A DNA stretch of 64,000 nucleotides. Source: Lolium rigidum (taxonomy: Eukaryota; Streptophyta; Magnoliopsida; Poales; Poaceae). Shown in pieces: positions 41,881-53,687 of the stretch (position 1 is the stretch's first letter; each line of letters begins with the position of its first letter). The notes below the pieces were generated by a model. The model made no database searches and was not told where the DNA came from. It was given only the letters and a program-made list of their open reading frames with translations. The position numbers and the translations under genes are program-made. The stretch spans positions 95,558,292 through 95,622,291 of the forward strand of contig NC_061510.1 in NCBI RefSeq assembly GCF_022539505.1, given 5' to 3'.

Positions 41881-43129
41881 TTTTTTTAGAGAAGCAGGGG
41901 CACCACCCCCGGTTCCAATTATACTGAAACCAGCATCCACACTACATCATTCAGGGTTTTTCGCATTTTAAGCATTACAAACCATTATCCTCCAGACACA
42001 CACACAGGTAAAGATAACCAAGTTTAAACTACAAATCCTCAAACCTACTAGAGGAAGAAAAGCGACAGGGCAAAACAGCAGACGACATAGTGAGACCAGC
42101 CTTGAAACTCCCAAACCCACAACACCTCCCAGTTATCGGCGGTTCAGAACTTGGAAATCTGCTCCATCGCTCACCAGGATCAGGTCGTTGGCTTGTAGAG
42201 TCCTTGACAGGTCCTCAACTGTGATCAGCATCGGGCCAAAGCCCCTCGTGCTGTTCATGTCGCAGACTTCCAACGTAGATCTTGCCTTTTTCTGGGGAGT
42301 CAGCCAGGTTCCGGCCACAATAGCAACAATATCGTCAGCCCCTCTCTTTCTTCTTCCTGCTAAACGTCTTCACATTCCCTGCATGCCAATCCATTGAGCA
42401 CGATTGAAAACATGGTCATTTCTTGTAATCCAGATAGTTCTCAAAACAGTAGCAAAAATCATATTGCATTTCTTATTTTTCTTCCTATCATTCCACATAT
42501 ATGTAATGTCATGCATGTTCGTAATCTCCAGATTAATATCCAGAGATGCAACAAGCTCTTTCCATATTTTAGCAGCAGCCACACAATCAAAAAACAGGTG
42601 TTGACAAGATTCAACTTCATTGCAGAAAACATAAATTAAATCATCAACACTTTGCCTTTTGACCAAATTATCTCTAGTGAGGAGTTTATTATGGAAAAGT
42701 AACCAAAGGAAGAAATGAATTTTTGGGGGTACTTTGATTTTCCACACACAATGAATATCAACAGGTTTAATCCCTCCAAAATTGACTACAACATACAAGG
42801 ATTTTACACTATACAAACCATTTGCTTCCCATTTCCAAATCAAACAATCCTGATTGTTACTCAGCTGGATAGTTTGAGCAATTTGCTGAATTTCCAACCA
42901 TTGCAACATCAGTCTATGATCAAAACATCTCCTAAAGGTCATTTTAAAGAAGACCCATCCCATAGATCAGAAATGGTCTTACTTTGTTCATTCACTAGGA
43001 AATATACTCGCCAATACTGAATAGCTAGGGAACAGGAACCAAACCAATGATCTTCCCAGAACTTAATGTTCCTACCATTCCCAACTTGCCACATATATCC
43101 CATCTTAGCCGCTTTAGGAGAGTGCATTC

Positions 43130-43473
43130 GCTACCCGCATGGGTAGCTACACACCCATGCAGTATACCAATATGCAAGCCATATTAACTTGTTTTAGCTC
43201 GGTTTCCTAGTAGAACGTGGAATTCTAGTGTACAAAAGTGGTTTCCGAATTTTGATATGAATTTTTTTTTATCAAAGTCAACTCAGCAACGTATTTTGCA
43301 TTGAATTTTTGAATATTGAGTTGACTTTGACAAAAAAAAAGTTTGAATCAAAATTCGGAAACCACTTTTATACACTAGAATTCCACGTTCTACTAGGAAA
43401 CCGAGCTAAAACAAGTTAATATGGCTTGCATATTGGTATAATGCATGGGTGTGTAGCTACCCATGCGGGTAGC
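43130..43473. mobile_element. Foldback MITE with ~130-bp arms
   Basis: The left arm starts GCTACCCGCATGGGTAGC (43130) and continues for about 130 bp. The right arm (about 43340-43473) is its near-perfect reverse complement, with only two or three differences in the outer 120 bp. The outermost 18 bp are themselves palindromic. A short AT-rich loop contains A/T runs. Length 344 bp, non-coding. It lies in the LINE ORF2 between VDSKYNVG and KMGYMWQVGNG. A clean target duplication is not evident. Confidence 0.85.
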
Positions 43474-43766
43474 AAGCTTCATCCCTACCCACATTATACT
43501 TATTGTCCACTATCTGCTTCCATAATTTGTTCTCATTTAGATGATATCTCTTAATCCAAGAGGCTAAGAGGCACATGTTTATTTCTGATAAATCAGGAAT
43601 ACCCAGACCACCCTATTTCTTTTTCCTAGTGACCAAACCCCAATTAGCTAGATGGTATTTATGATGACCATCATAATTATCCCAGAGGCAGTGATCCATC
43701 TGAGAGTTAATGAGAGTAATGGCCCATTTAGGAAATTTGATCACACTAAGTAAATAGATGGGAATA

Positions 43767-45283
43767 TGATACGTCTCCAACGTATCTATAATTTTTTATG
43801 TTCCATGCTAGTTTTATGACAATACCTACATGTTTTATATGCATTATATATCATTATTATACATTTTATGGGACTAACCTATTAACAAGTGTTTTCTGCT
43901 GTTTTTGGTTCCAGGAAAGCTGTTTGGGCAATATTCTCGGAATTCGACGAAACAAAAGCCAAACCTCCTATTTTTCCGAGGGACACACGGAGCCAGAAGG
44001 GCAAGCCCGGGGGAGGCCCATGGCCTCCTCCCCATAGGGCGGCGCGGCCGGGCCCTCGGCGCGCCGAGGTGTGGGAGCCCACCTCGGGACTCCACCGACA
44101 TCGCCCCTTTGCCTATTTATTCCCCCACGACGCGAAAACCCGAGATATATCTATCATACCCGTGAAAGACTCCCGGAGCGCCGCCGCCATCGCGAAACCT
44201 AGTTTCGGGGGTCGGAAGTTCCCGTTCTCGGCACCCGCCGGGACGGGGATCAACCCCCGGAGCCTTCTCCATCGACGCCACCGCCTCCATCATGCTCCGT
44301 GAGTAGTTCCCCCATGGACTACGGGTTCTAGCGAGAGCTAGTTGGTACTCTCTCTCCCATGTACTTCAATACAATGATCTCATGAGCTGCCTTACATGAT
44401 TGAGATCCATCTGATGTAATCGGTGTTGTGTTTGTTGGGATCCGATGAATTGTTACATTATGATCAGTCTATCTATAAAGTTTATGAAGTTATTGTTGCT
44501 ACAATCTTGTTGTGTTTAATGCTTGTCACTACTGCACGAGTGGCATGATCTTAGATTTAAGCTCTATAATTATTGCTTAGATTGTATCTACAAGTTGTTT
44601 GCACATGTCTATGTCCGGAACCCGAGGCCCCGTAGTGACAAAGAATCGGGATAACCGGAGGGGATGGCTTAGATATGAGGATCACATGTTTTCACCAAGT
44701 CTTAATGCTTTGCTCCGGTGCTCTATTAAAAGGAGTACCTTAATTACCGATAGATTCCCTTGAGGCCCGGCTGCCACCTAGTGGTAGGACAAAAGATGTT
44801 ATGTAAGTTTCTCATTGCGAGCACGTATGACTATATATGGAAAACATGCCTACATGATTAATAAACTGGATGTTCCTGTCTTAATGCTATAATAATTATG
44901 TCAATTGCCCAACTCGTAATTTGTTCACCCAACACTTGTTATTGGAGAGTTACCACTAGTGTAGATAGCTGGGAACCCCGGTCCATCTTTCATCATCAAA
45001 TACTCACTCGGTCCTATATGCCATTAGAAGTAGTATCAACTATTTTATGGTGCCATTGCCTCTGTGTTACTGCTACTGCTGATGTGTTACTGTTACTATT
45101 GCTCTCATATTATTGTTGCTTTCACATCACCCCTGTTACTAGTGCTTTTCCAGGTGCAGCTGAATTGACAACTCAGTTGTTAAGGCTTATAAGTATTCTT
45201 TGTCTCCCCTTGTGTCGAATCAATAAATTTGGGTTTTACTTCCATCGAAGACTGTTGCGATCCCCTATACTTGTGGGTTATCA
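43767..45283 (+). mobile_element. Solo LTR, Gypsy-type, TSD GAATA
   Basis: Begins TGATACGTCTCCAACGTATC and ends CTTGTGGGTTATCA, flanked by GAATA at 43762-43766 and 45284-45288. At 1,517 bp it is of the same family as, but clearly diverged from, the LTRs at 49801 and 55423. A TATTTATT promoter-like site is at about 44115. There is no internal region, so it arose by LTR-LTR recombination. Confidence 0.93.
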
Positions 45284-47158
45284 GAATACTGGCCAAGACA
45301 CTCCTACAGCTCTAATTTAGCAAAGATGCATGGTTAAGGAGCTTTCCTCTCCACCCAGCAGCTCTCTTGAGGATTTTATCAACAACGGGTTGTATATCCA
45401 CTTTTTCAGCTTACTATGATGAAGAGGGACCCCAAGATACTGTAGAGGGAAATCTCACATCTTACAGCTCAAAGATTGTGCAAAAACTTGTGCATCACTC
45501 TCCACCACATTAACAGGACTAGATCACATTTATGAAAATTAATACTCATCCCAGACATGTGTTCAAAACAAGCCATGATCCATTTTAGATTGATGGTAGA
45601 AGCTAATCTATTTTCTAGGAAGAGTAGAGTATCATCAGCATATTGCATAGTAATGATCCCTCCCCTCCCTAGTTCTTGCATGAGTCCAGCTATCTGTCCT
45701 CCACAAGCAGCTTTGGACAAGATTTTAGTAAAGACATCAGCCATAAAATTGAAAAGAATGGGGGAAATAGGATCCCCCTGTCTTACCCCTCTACTGGTAA
45801 GGAAGAACTGACTATTGCAGTCATTAATCCTAACCCCAACAGAACCATTATGCAAGAGACCCTCAATAATAGACATCCATTTAGGGCTAAAACCCCTCAT
45901 TTTCATCATTCTCAACAGGAAATCTCTATCCACCCTATCATAGGCTTTTTCATAATCAAGTTTAAAAATAAAAACAGACTGTCCCTTATGGACAACATCA
46001 TGAATAAGCTCATGAGCAGATACCACACTTTCAAGTATATATCTCCCCTTAATAAAAGTTTTTTGGTTAGGAGAAATAAGTTTTTCACTAACCACACCCA
46101 GCCTATTAGTGGCACATTTAGAAAAAATCTTAAAGCTGCAATTGGTCAAGGCAATAGGCCTGAACTTCTGTATAGTCACAGCATCAGCTTCCTTTGGAAT
46201 CAAAGTCAAAAGAGAAAAAATTCAATCTGAAGAAATCAAGTTTCCCCTCATTCCAATCTTTAACCATAGCCATGAAATCAGCTCTAATGAGCTCCCAAAA
46301 ATGTTGGTAAAAGAGGAAAGAAAAACCATCAGTTCCAGGGGCACCCTCCGCATAAGAGCCAAAGATAGCATCCCTAACCTCTTTTTCAGAAAAAGCAGCA
46401 TCAAGCATCTCATTGTGATCCTAGGATACCATATCCTCAGGATCCCAGAAATCATCTAACAAATCAATGTCAAGACAGGGTTCTTTACCAAAAAGGTTTT
46501 TATAGTAATTAACAGCAATGTCTAGTATACCTTTGTTGTCTTCTACAAGCCCTTCCTCACCTTGCAATTGGTAAATCTGTTTCTTCCTCCTCCTCTGATT
46601 GGCTATAGAATGAAAATAAGCAGTATTACGATCTCCTTCTAAAATGTATCTCTCTCTAGATCTTTGTCTGGCATTTATTTCTTCATTAATCCAGATTTTA
46701 GTAAGTTCAACTGAAATATTTTTCATTCTAGCTTTAGAGACAGGAGACAAGCTTTGTGTTTCAGATAAAATGTCAAGCAAGTCATACTGCAACCAAGCCC
46801 TGCTTAAGTTTCCTTTGAGCAGACTCAATGTTGGCTAACCAACTTTTTAAGACCTTCCTAGTATTCCTTATTTTAAATTGCCACCTATCCAGTGAGTTTT
46901 GGAGATGACAAGGGGCCTGCCAGAACTTGGCAACCACTTGATCAAAACCTTATACTTTAAGCCACCATTTTTCAAATCTAAATTGTTTATCATGAGGAAT
47001 TTTCAGAGCCCCAGTGTCAACAATAAGTGGGGTGTGATCACTGCCCACCCTAGGCTTAGAAGCTAGACTACTAGCAGGGAAAAGAGAATGCCAACAAGTA
47101 GAGACAAGGACTCTATCTAGTAAAGCCATAACCAGATTATCTTGGTTATTAGCCCAAG

Positions 47159-47521
47159 CTCTAGTGGAAAAAGCGCTAGGCGTACGCGAGGCGATTGACA
47201 TTCGCCTAGTGCCTAGACGATGGTTAAGCGGTCTAGGCGCAACCTAGGCGGGCATAGTTTATACCAACAAGTATGTATATGGGTTATTATATGTGAATAA
47301 GCATTAATTTAGAACATGTAAATGTGTAAATTTATAATAAATACCTTGAAAATAATGCCCATCTAACTCGATCATGAAGTATTGCATGATTTTTTATTGT
47401 GGAAAATAATTTCTTGGTTACACTGCCTAGACTTCCGCTTATGCCCTAGGCGAGGCGTTTTTCCATCGCTTAGTGCCTAAGCGTGCTTAAGCGGTGCCTA
47501 AGCGTCGCCTTGTCAACACAG
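47159..47521. mobile_element. hAT-like non-autonomous element, 8-bp TSD
   Basis: A 363-bp insertion flanked by AGCCCAAG (47151-47158 and 47522-47529). The ends CTCTAGTGGAAAAAGCGC and, inverted, CTGTGTTGACAAGGCG match imperfectly. Both subterminal regions are rich in CTAGGCG / CGCCTAG words. An 8-bp duplication with short imperfect termini fits hAT. It disrupts the LINE endonuclease between QFSW and WANNQDN. Confidence 0.7.
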
Positions 47522-48052
47522 AGCCCAAGAGAATTGTCTGCTAGGGTTTTTAAGCTCCATCAGATTGAATTTATTAATCCTATCATTAAAAAGATTGGCC
47601 CAATGTTGGTTAATGTTCCCAGTATTCTTCTCACATCTCTCTCTAATGAGATTGAAATCCCCACCAATCAGTGTAGGACCATTCCAACATGCCATGATAT
47701 TATGCAGCTCATTAATAAAGTCTAATTTATGTTCTTCATAGGCAGAGCCATAGACAGCAATAACCCTCCAAAGAACATTCTCTTTTTTTGCTTTAATTTG
47801 CACAGAGACACAATAAGAAAGAATATCCCATTTAACTATATCAAACATTTCAATACTAATGCCAACAAGAATACCTCCAGCAGTTTTCACAGCTGGCAAC
47901 CAGTTCCAAGAGAACCTCCCCTGGATCTAGTTGCAGCAACTCTAAGCTAGAGAAATCCTCTTTTTTTTGATTCAGAGAAACAAATAATATCAGGGCATGT
48001 CTCTCTAATGAGGTCATGCACTCTAGTGAGCTTATCAGGCCTGTTAAGACCT

Positions 48053-49800
48053 CTAGAGTTCCAAATTAGAGCTACTACCATGTTTAAAGATCAATTTCCT
48101 TCTCCCTTTTTTCCTACTATGGACTAGCGTCCAAGGCTCATCATCATCAGGTACATCACTAATGTGATCCTCCTGATCAGATAGAACCTCATTCCTAACC
48201 TCCATGCCTACTCTCAATTCTTCCATAGATAGACTAATGTCACTAGGAAGAAAACTAGCAGGGTTGGACTTATGAAAATCAACAAGCCTTTTTATTTCAG
48301 CTTCTTTAATTTTATCAATAACAGAGTTAGCATTCATGTTTTTATGCCCCAAGCTAATGCCAGCATTTCTTGCATTATCAAATAAAGTAGGATTATCAAG
48401 GGCATCAAAAGAATTTGAGAAGCCATGGATCTTATTACCTTTAGGTACTTCCAGGTTTTTTGTCTTCTTAAGCTCTTGAGCTTTCTCAATAACAGTCTTA
48501 CCATCCCTTGTAATTCTGGAACTCATCCTGGTAGCTTGCACAGGCCCCCACTGTTTCTTCTCCTTCCATGCCATGGAAGGCATGACAGTAGCAGGCTTGC
48601 TGGACAATAGCTCAACATCCCTCTGTGCAAAATCTTTAGCTTCATCCTCACTTTCAGCATCAAAATGTTGCAGGAGATTCTTTCCAATATTCTCTTCATC
48701 ATTCCTTAAGACTAGAGCATTGTTAACATGGACACATGGCTCCTTGCCAAACGCCCTTTCCTGGACACTTGTCTCTAGATTCTGGTGAGCAGCAGACTTA
48801 GAACCACTTCTTCCACCAAGAGGGATGGAAGGATCTGTCTCCATTTTACTGTTGTTCCCACCAGATTTGTCCTTGTCCAAGGTCTTGAAGTCCTCTCCAA
48901 TCTCACTGTCATCATCAATAGCATCTCCTTCATTGCCTTGACCAGGATCCTCATCATCATCTTCATCTACATCAATGGCTTCACCTTCATTTTCCACAAG
49001 GAAGTCAATGAGGAAGAAACATTGTTCCATTTCAAAGAACTTATTTGATGAGATCTTTGATTTATCCCTCACAGCCACTTTAACCCTAACTTCCTTGTAG
49101 AAACTCCTGAAAATGCATTGCCAGTCAATGTTGACAAGCACACCAAGGGTAGTTGAGACTTGGCAGATAGTCTTCCAAGTTAACCACTTGACAGGAATAC
49201 CAAGGATTTTGACCCAAACTTCCTGGAATTCCTCAAAAGGCTCTGCCTCACCCTCCCAGTTCACAAAGTAGATGACCACTCCATCCATTTTAGATTAATG
49301 GAGGGGTACTCCACTAACTCTTTGATTCTTTTGCTAGGAGGGAACCTTACTAAGAACTTTTTTGGGGCAATCTGTCGGATCTGCCAGAACCAATTCACTT
49401 TCCACATGTCATTGAAGTACTTCTCAAGCTCTTCAGCAGAGATCTCTCCTTCTTTTACCACCACTACACCTACATTGTCCATATTCAACCATTGCACTGC
49501 CTATGGCCCCTCCACCTCTACAGGAAAGAACCCTAGACCAGGGTTGGCACTCCCCCAGTATTGGGCAGTTGGTAGGAGAGAATCCCACATAAGGCAATTA
49601 TCCATATGGTGACCAGTTTTGCAGCAAATGAAACACCTCTTGATCCTAGTGCAGAGACCAACATAGTGACCCAACTCTCCACAATTGTAGCAGGTCACAT
49701 TCCTGAATTTGGGATCCAGAACAGGTCCAGGCCCACTAGCCACTGATAGTTGCAGATTAGCTCCAACCCTATCACCACTATTCTTTGACACATCAACAAC
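48053..49800 (-). pseudogene. LINE ORF1 remnant, zinc knuckles then DUF4283-like region
   Basis: Reading down from 49800: GPGPVLDPKFRNVTCYNCGE, then GHYVGLCTRIKRC and CCKTGHHMDNC (two CCHC-type knuckles, 49690-49590). An in-frame TAG after EVEGP (49501) is followed by GEISAEELEKYFNDMW and KKFLVRFPPSKRIKELVE (49450-49320). A one-base loss near 49287 precedes MDGVVIYFVNWEGEAEPFEE, WVKILGIPVKWLTWKTICQV (DUF4283-like), an acidic region DVDEDDDEDPGQGNEGD and a C-terminal EPWTLVHSRKKGRRKL to a stop at 48053. The N-terminus is lost at the LTR insertion point. Confidence 0.85.
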
Positions 49801-51340
49801 TGATACGTCTCCAACGTATCCATAATTTCTGATGTTCCATGCTTGTTTTATGACAATACTTACATGTTTTGCTTGCACTTTATAATGTTTTTATGCATTT
49901 TCCGGAACTAACCTATTAACAAGATGCCACGAGCGCAGTTCTCGTTTTCTCGTTGTTTTTGGTTCCGGAAAGGCTGTTTGGGCAATATTCTCGGAATTGG
50001 ACGAAATCAATGCCAAACATCCTATTTTTCCCGGAAGCATCCGGAACACCGAAGGAGAGTCGGAGGAGAGCCGGGGGCCACCACACGGGTGGGCCGCGCG
50101 GCCTACACCCCGGCCGCGCCGGCCTGGTGTGGGGCCACCCCGTCGCCCTCTCTGCGCCGCCTCTTCGCCTATTTAAGCCCTTTCGACCTAAAAACGCAGT
50201 ACCAATTGACGAAACTCCGGAAAGACTCCGGGGCGCCGCCGCCATCGCGAAACTCCAATTCGGGGGACGAAGTCTCGTTCCGGCACCCTGCCGGGATGGG
50301 GAAGTGCCCCCGGAAGCCATCTCCATCGACGCCATCGCCTCCATCATGCTTCGTGAGTAGTTCCCCCATGGACTACAGGTTCTAGCTGTAGCTAGTTGGT
50401 ACTCTCTATCCCATGTACTTCAATACAATGATCTCATGAGGTGCCTTACATGATTGAGATCCATCTGATGTAATCGGTGTTGTGTTTGTTGGGATCCGAT
50501 GGATGATACATTATGATTAGTCTATTTATAAAGTTTGTGAAGTTATTGTTGCTGCAATCTTGTTATGCTTAATGCTTGTCACTAGGGCCCGAGTGGCATG
50601 ATCTTAGATTTAAGCTCTATACTTATTGCTTAGATTGTATCTACAAGTTGTATGCACATGTCTATGTCCGGAACCAAAGGCCCCAAAGTGACGAAATTGG
50701 GACAACCGGAGGGGAAGGCTTAGATATGAGGATCACATGTTTTCACGGAGTGTTAATGCTTTGCTCCGGTGCTCTATTAAAAGGAGTGCCTTAATTTCCG
50801 AGTAGATTCCCTAGAGGCCCTGGCTGCCACCATGCTGGTAGGACAAAAGATGTTGTACAAGTTTCTCATTGCGAGCACGTATGACTATATATGGGAAACA
50901 TGCCTACATGATTAATGATCTTGATGTTCTGTCTTAATGCTTTGATTCCTATCAATTGCCCAACCGTAATTTGTTCACCCAACACTTGTTACTTGTTATT
51001 GGAGAGTTACCACTAGTGTAGATCGCCGGGAACCCCGGTCCATCTCTCATCATTATATACTCGTTCTACATGACATTGGAAGTAGTGTCAACTATTTTCT
51101 CGGTGCCATTACTCTCATATTGCTATTACTCGCTACTCGTGTTACACGTTACTACTGCTCTCATATTACTCGCTACTTTCACATCACCCCTGTTGCTAGT
51201 GTTTTTCCAGGTGCAGCTGAATTGACAACTTAGTTGTTAAGGCTTATAAGTATTCTTTACCTCCCCTTGTGTCGAATCAATAAATTTGGGTTTTACTTCC
51301 CTCGAAGACTGCCGCGATCCCCTATACTTGTGGGTTATCA
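49801..51340 (+). repeat. 5' LTR
   Basis: 1,540 bp, from TGATACGTCTCCAACGTATC to GTGGGTTATCA. The first 19 bp form an imperfect palindrome (GATACGT...ACGTATC). Homologous to 55423-56939, 43767-45283 and, inverted, 4299-4955. Confidence 0.93.
50170..50177 (+). promoter_or_regulatory. LTR TATA-like box
   Basis: TATTTAAG following a GC-rich stretch, conserved at the same LTR position in the 3' LTR (55789-55796) and as TATTTATT in the solo LTR. It probably defines the U3/R border about 30 bp downstream. Confidence 0.5.
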
Positions 51341-51352
51341 AGATCTGTTTTC

Positions 51353-51370
51353 CGGCGCCGTTGCCGGGGA
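51353..51370 (+). other. Primer-binding site, tRNA-Asp type
   Basis: CGGCGCCGTTGCCGGGGA lies 12 bp after the 5' LTR. It matches the complement of the plant tRNA-Asp 3' end (TGGCGCCGTTGCCGGGGA) except for the first base, the usual primer for many Gypsy elements. Confidence 0.8.
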
Positions 51371-51614
51371 GGCATAGCTCTACTCATAAGTTCACCCGGG
51401 GAGTACACTCTACCTCTATCTCTCGTTCTTATTTTATTTTATTTTGTTTTGCTTAGTTTACTTTTGTCTAGTTTATTTGTGCTTAGTTTATTTCTGTCTT
51501 GTTTTATTTTTCTTAGTTTACTTTTGTCTAGTTTCTTTTTGTCTTGTTTTACTTTTCTCATATACCCAAAAATCCATAAAAATTTGAAAAACCTAAAAAT
51601 TAAAAACTGCTGCT

Positions 51615-51905
51615 ATGGGAGAACCCATAACCTACTTGGAGCTTATAGAATATTATAATAATTATAGAGAATCAAGAGCGGGAAAAGTTATGAGTGCTGT
51701 GATAGAAAAATTGAATACAATTGCTAAAATCTTGCTTAAACGCCATGATATAAACTGTTGCTCTCAACAGGACACTAAACATCTTAAATTTCAATGTGGC
51801 TTTAGTGAGGAATTTTTAATTAAGAACTATAATCGGAATAGCTATATTCATTTTGGGTTTGAAGAGGTAGAACAATTTGTCATATTTATGGGAGCCTCGA
51901 GATAG
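51615..51905 (+). CDS. LTR retrotransposon internal ORF, first part
   Basis: 96 codons starting MGEPITYLELIEYYNNYRES, with EKLNTIAKILLKRHDINCC and FGFEEVEQFVIFMGASR, ending in TAG eight bases before the next frame's ATG. A plausible N-terminal piece of one element protein split from 51914-52993 by a stop, or a separate small protein. No gag, protease or zinc-knuckle motif is visible. Confidence 0.5.
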   Translation: MGEPITYLELIEYYNNYRESRAGKVMSAVIEKLNTIAKILLKRHDINCCSQQDTKHLKFQCGFSEEFLIKNYNRNSYIHFGFEEVEQFVIFMGASR

Positions 51906-51913
51906 AATCCTTC

Positions 51914-52993
51914 ATGGTTAAAAATTATGAAACTTGTGTTGTTTGTAAGGACCTTAAAGATTATGTCTCTTCTATCCTTAATTTTTGCAATGAAAGTTAC
52001 ACCGATAATCCTTATATCATTGATTATAAAGAGAGACTCATTAATGCACAAGAATGCACTCACAATTTGCGGGGACCCGCGGAAGAAGAAATTGATGAAC
52101 CCGAAAGCTCATTGGATCAAAAAGAGGAGGAAATTGATGAACCCGAAAGCTCATTGGATGAAAAAGAAGAGGAGAGTGATGAACAAAAGGAGGAAGAATG
52201 GATTAGCTACCCATGCCAATCTTCTAATGAGAGTAACTCTTTATCTCTTACACTATTTGATTGTCCTCCATGCTTACCAAAGAAGGACGAATGTTATGTT
52301 CCTGTGGATTCTCTTGAAATATTCCCTATGAGTAAAACTTGTGAGAATAATTATGCTCCTGTTATCTATGATAATCCATGCTATTTTGATAAATCTTATG
52401 ATAATGCTTTGTTTGTTCCGGATGTCGATATGCATGGTACTAAAGAGTTTTGCTTGGCAAATGTTTATGATAAATCTCTTGATGATGGTCCTATGTTACT
52501 TGATAATATTAATTGTACTACCAATGAAAATGGGATTGGAGAGGTATTGACATTATCTATGAGTCCCATATCTCTTGAGATTGATCAACCATCTTGTTAT
52601 ATTATTGATAAAAGTGTGTTTGAAAGTTTTAATCGCACTATTTTTGAGCTTGATAAAAATTATGTGTTTATGGATCATGAGAAGCATGCTTCATGTGATA
52701 GTTATGTTGTTGAGTTTGTTCATGAAGCTACTGAAAATTATTATGAGAGAGGAAAATATGGTTGTAGAAATTTGCATGGTACTAAAACACCTCTCTATAT
52801 GCTTAAAATTTTGAAGTTACTCTTGTTTTATCTTCTTATGCTTGTCACTTTGTTCTTCATGAATTCATTTGTGTACAAGATTCCTTTTCATAGGAAGCAT
52901 GTTAGGCTTAATTTTTTTTTTTTGAATTTGCCTCTTGATGCTCTTTTTTGCTTCAACTCTTATTTCTTGCGAGTGCATCATCAAAATTGCTGA
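51914..52993 (+). CDS. LTR retrotransposon internal protein, acidic repeats and hydrophobic segment
   Basis: 359 codons. Residues 1-55 contain ETCVVCKDLKDYVSSI. About 56-95 are acidic tandem repeats (EEIDEPESSLDQKEE, EIDEPESSLDEKEEESDEQ). The centre is rich in Asp, Asn, Tyr and Cys (for example NNYAPVIYDNPCYFDKSYDN). Near 300-318 lies a hydrophobic run, LLLFYLLMLVTLFFMNSFV, then a Lys/Arg/His patch. The protein has no RT or integrase signature and I do not recognise a gag fold. Similar unexplained proteins are typical of abundant non-autonomous Triticeae Gypsy relatives. Expression and role in packaging are unknown. Confidence 0.6.
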   Translation: MVKNYETCVVCKDLKDYVSSILNFCNESYTDNPYIIDYKERLINAQECTHNLRGPAEEEIDEPESSLDQKEEEIDEPESSLDEKEEESDEQKEEEWISYPCQSSNESNSLSLTLFDCPPCLPKKDECYVPVDSLEIFPMSKTCENNYAPVIYDNPCYFDKSYDNALFVPDVDMHGTKEFCLANVYDKSLDDGPMLLDNINCTTNENGIGEVLTLSMSPISLEIDQPSCYIIDKSVFESFNRTIFELDKNYVFMDHEKHASCDSYVVEFVHEATENYYERGKYGCRNLHGTKTPLYMLKILKLLLFYLLMLVTLFFMNSFVYKIPFHRKHVRLNFFFLNLPLDALFCFNSYFLRVHHQNC

Positions 52994-53600
52994 GCCCATC
53001 TTAATGGTTATAAAGAAAGCACTTCTTGGGAGATAACCCATGTGTTTATTTTGATACTGTTTTGTTGTGTTTTGGAAGTTGTTACTACTGTAGCAACCTC
53101 TCCTTATCTTTATTTTATTGCAATGTTGTGCCAAGTGAAGCCTCTAATCGAAGGTTGATACTAGATTTGGATTTCTGCGCAGAAACAGATTTCTATCTGT
53201 CACGAATCTGGGCTGTTTTCTCTGTAGGTAACTCAGAAAAATATTCCAATTTACGTGCGTGTTCCTCAGATATGTACGCAACTTTCATTTGTTTTGAGTT
53301 TTCTGATTTGAGCAACGGAAGTACCTGTTTAAAATTCGTCTTTACTGGCTGTTCTGTTTTGGCAGATTCTGTCTCTGTTTTTTGCATTGTCTCTTGTGGA
53401 CTTTAAGCAAGGCTTTCTAGACGTGGAGAGCTGTAGCTAATGTTTTATTGAGTTCTTGCAATGTGTCACTACAGGACCAAGGTGGATTCAAGTTTTTTGA
53501 GTACTAACCCCTCTAATGAAGTTTATGAGAAGTTTGGTGTGAAGGAAGTTTTCAAGGGTCAAGAGAGGAGGATGATATATGATCAAGAAGAGTGAAAAGT

Positions 53601-53687
53601 CTAAGCCTGGGGATGCCCCCGTGGTTCATCCCTGCATATTTCAAGAAGACTCAAGCGTCTAAGCTTGGGGATGCCCAAGGCATCCCC
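53601..53687 (+). repeat. Internal copies of the PPT-like CTAAGCTTGGGGATGC motif
   Basis: CTAAGCCTGGGGATGC (53601-53616) and CTAAGCTTGGGGATGC (53659-53674) match the sequence directly before the 3' LTR (55407-55422). The second is part of a hairpin, GGGGATGCC-CAA-GGCATCCCC (53667-53687). Confidence 0.7.

Larger units (their letters stand above)
42133..48081 (-). pseudogene. LINE ORF2 remnants (endonuclease, RT, zf-RVT)
   Basis: The start MVVALIWNSRGLNRPDK at 48081 overlaps the ORF1 end by about 30 bp. The endonuclease follows (IICFSESKK; VIAVYGSAYEEHKLDF and LIGGDFNLIRE, 47760-47600; the next part after the 47159-47521 insertion gives WANNQDNLVMALLDRVLVS and SDHTPLI). [22 protein letters not shown] (46640), GAPGTDGFSFLFYQHFW (46330), TLIPKEADAVTIQKFRPIAL (46200), FIKGRYILESV, FKLDYEKAYDRVD, GVRQGDPISPILF and the catalytic MQYADDTLLFLE (45630). 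zf-RVT: VWKIKVPPKIHFFLWLLFHN and VFCNEVESCQHLFFDC (42750-42560), ending at a stop at 42133. Lesions include a stop after PEDMVS (46421), an extra T near 46215, a frame change near 46820 and the three insertions. Confidence 0.88.
41881..49800 (-). mobile_element. Second LINE, minus strand, broken by four insertions
   Basis: The poly-T at 41881-41887 is the 3' A-tail. ORF2 remnants extend up to 48081 and ORF1 remnants to 49800, where a 7-kb LTR retrotransposon cuts the element. Its 5' end is not visible beyond the gap at 56940. Insertions inside it are 43130-43473 (foldback), 43767-45283 (solo LTR) and 47159-47521 (hAT-like). Removing them restores colinear LINE protein similarity. It is less GC-rich than the LINE at 32107-38700 and a different family. 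Confidence 0.85.

Noticed and set aside
49916..50385. Open frames of 135-153 codons in the LTR (also 55545-55850 and 43889-44302)
   Set aside because: They lie in LTR U3/R sequence repeated in all LTR copies and have no gag or pol similarity.
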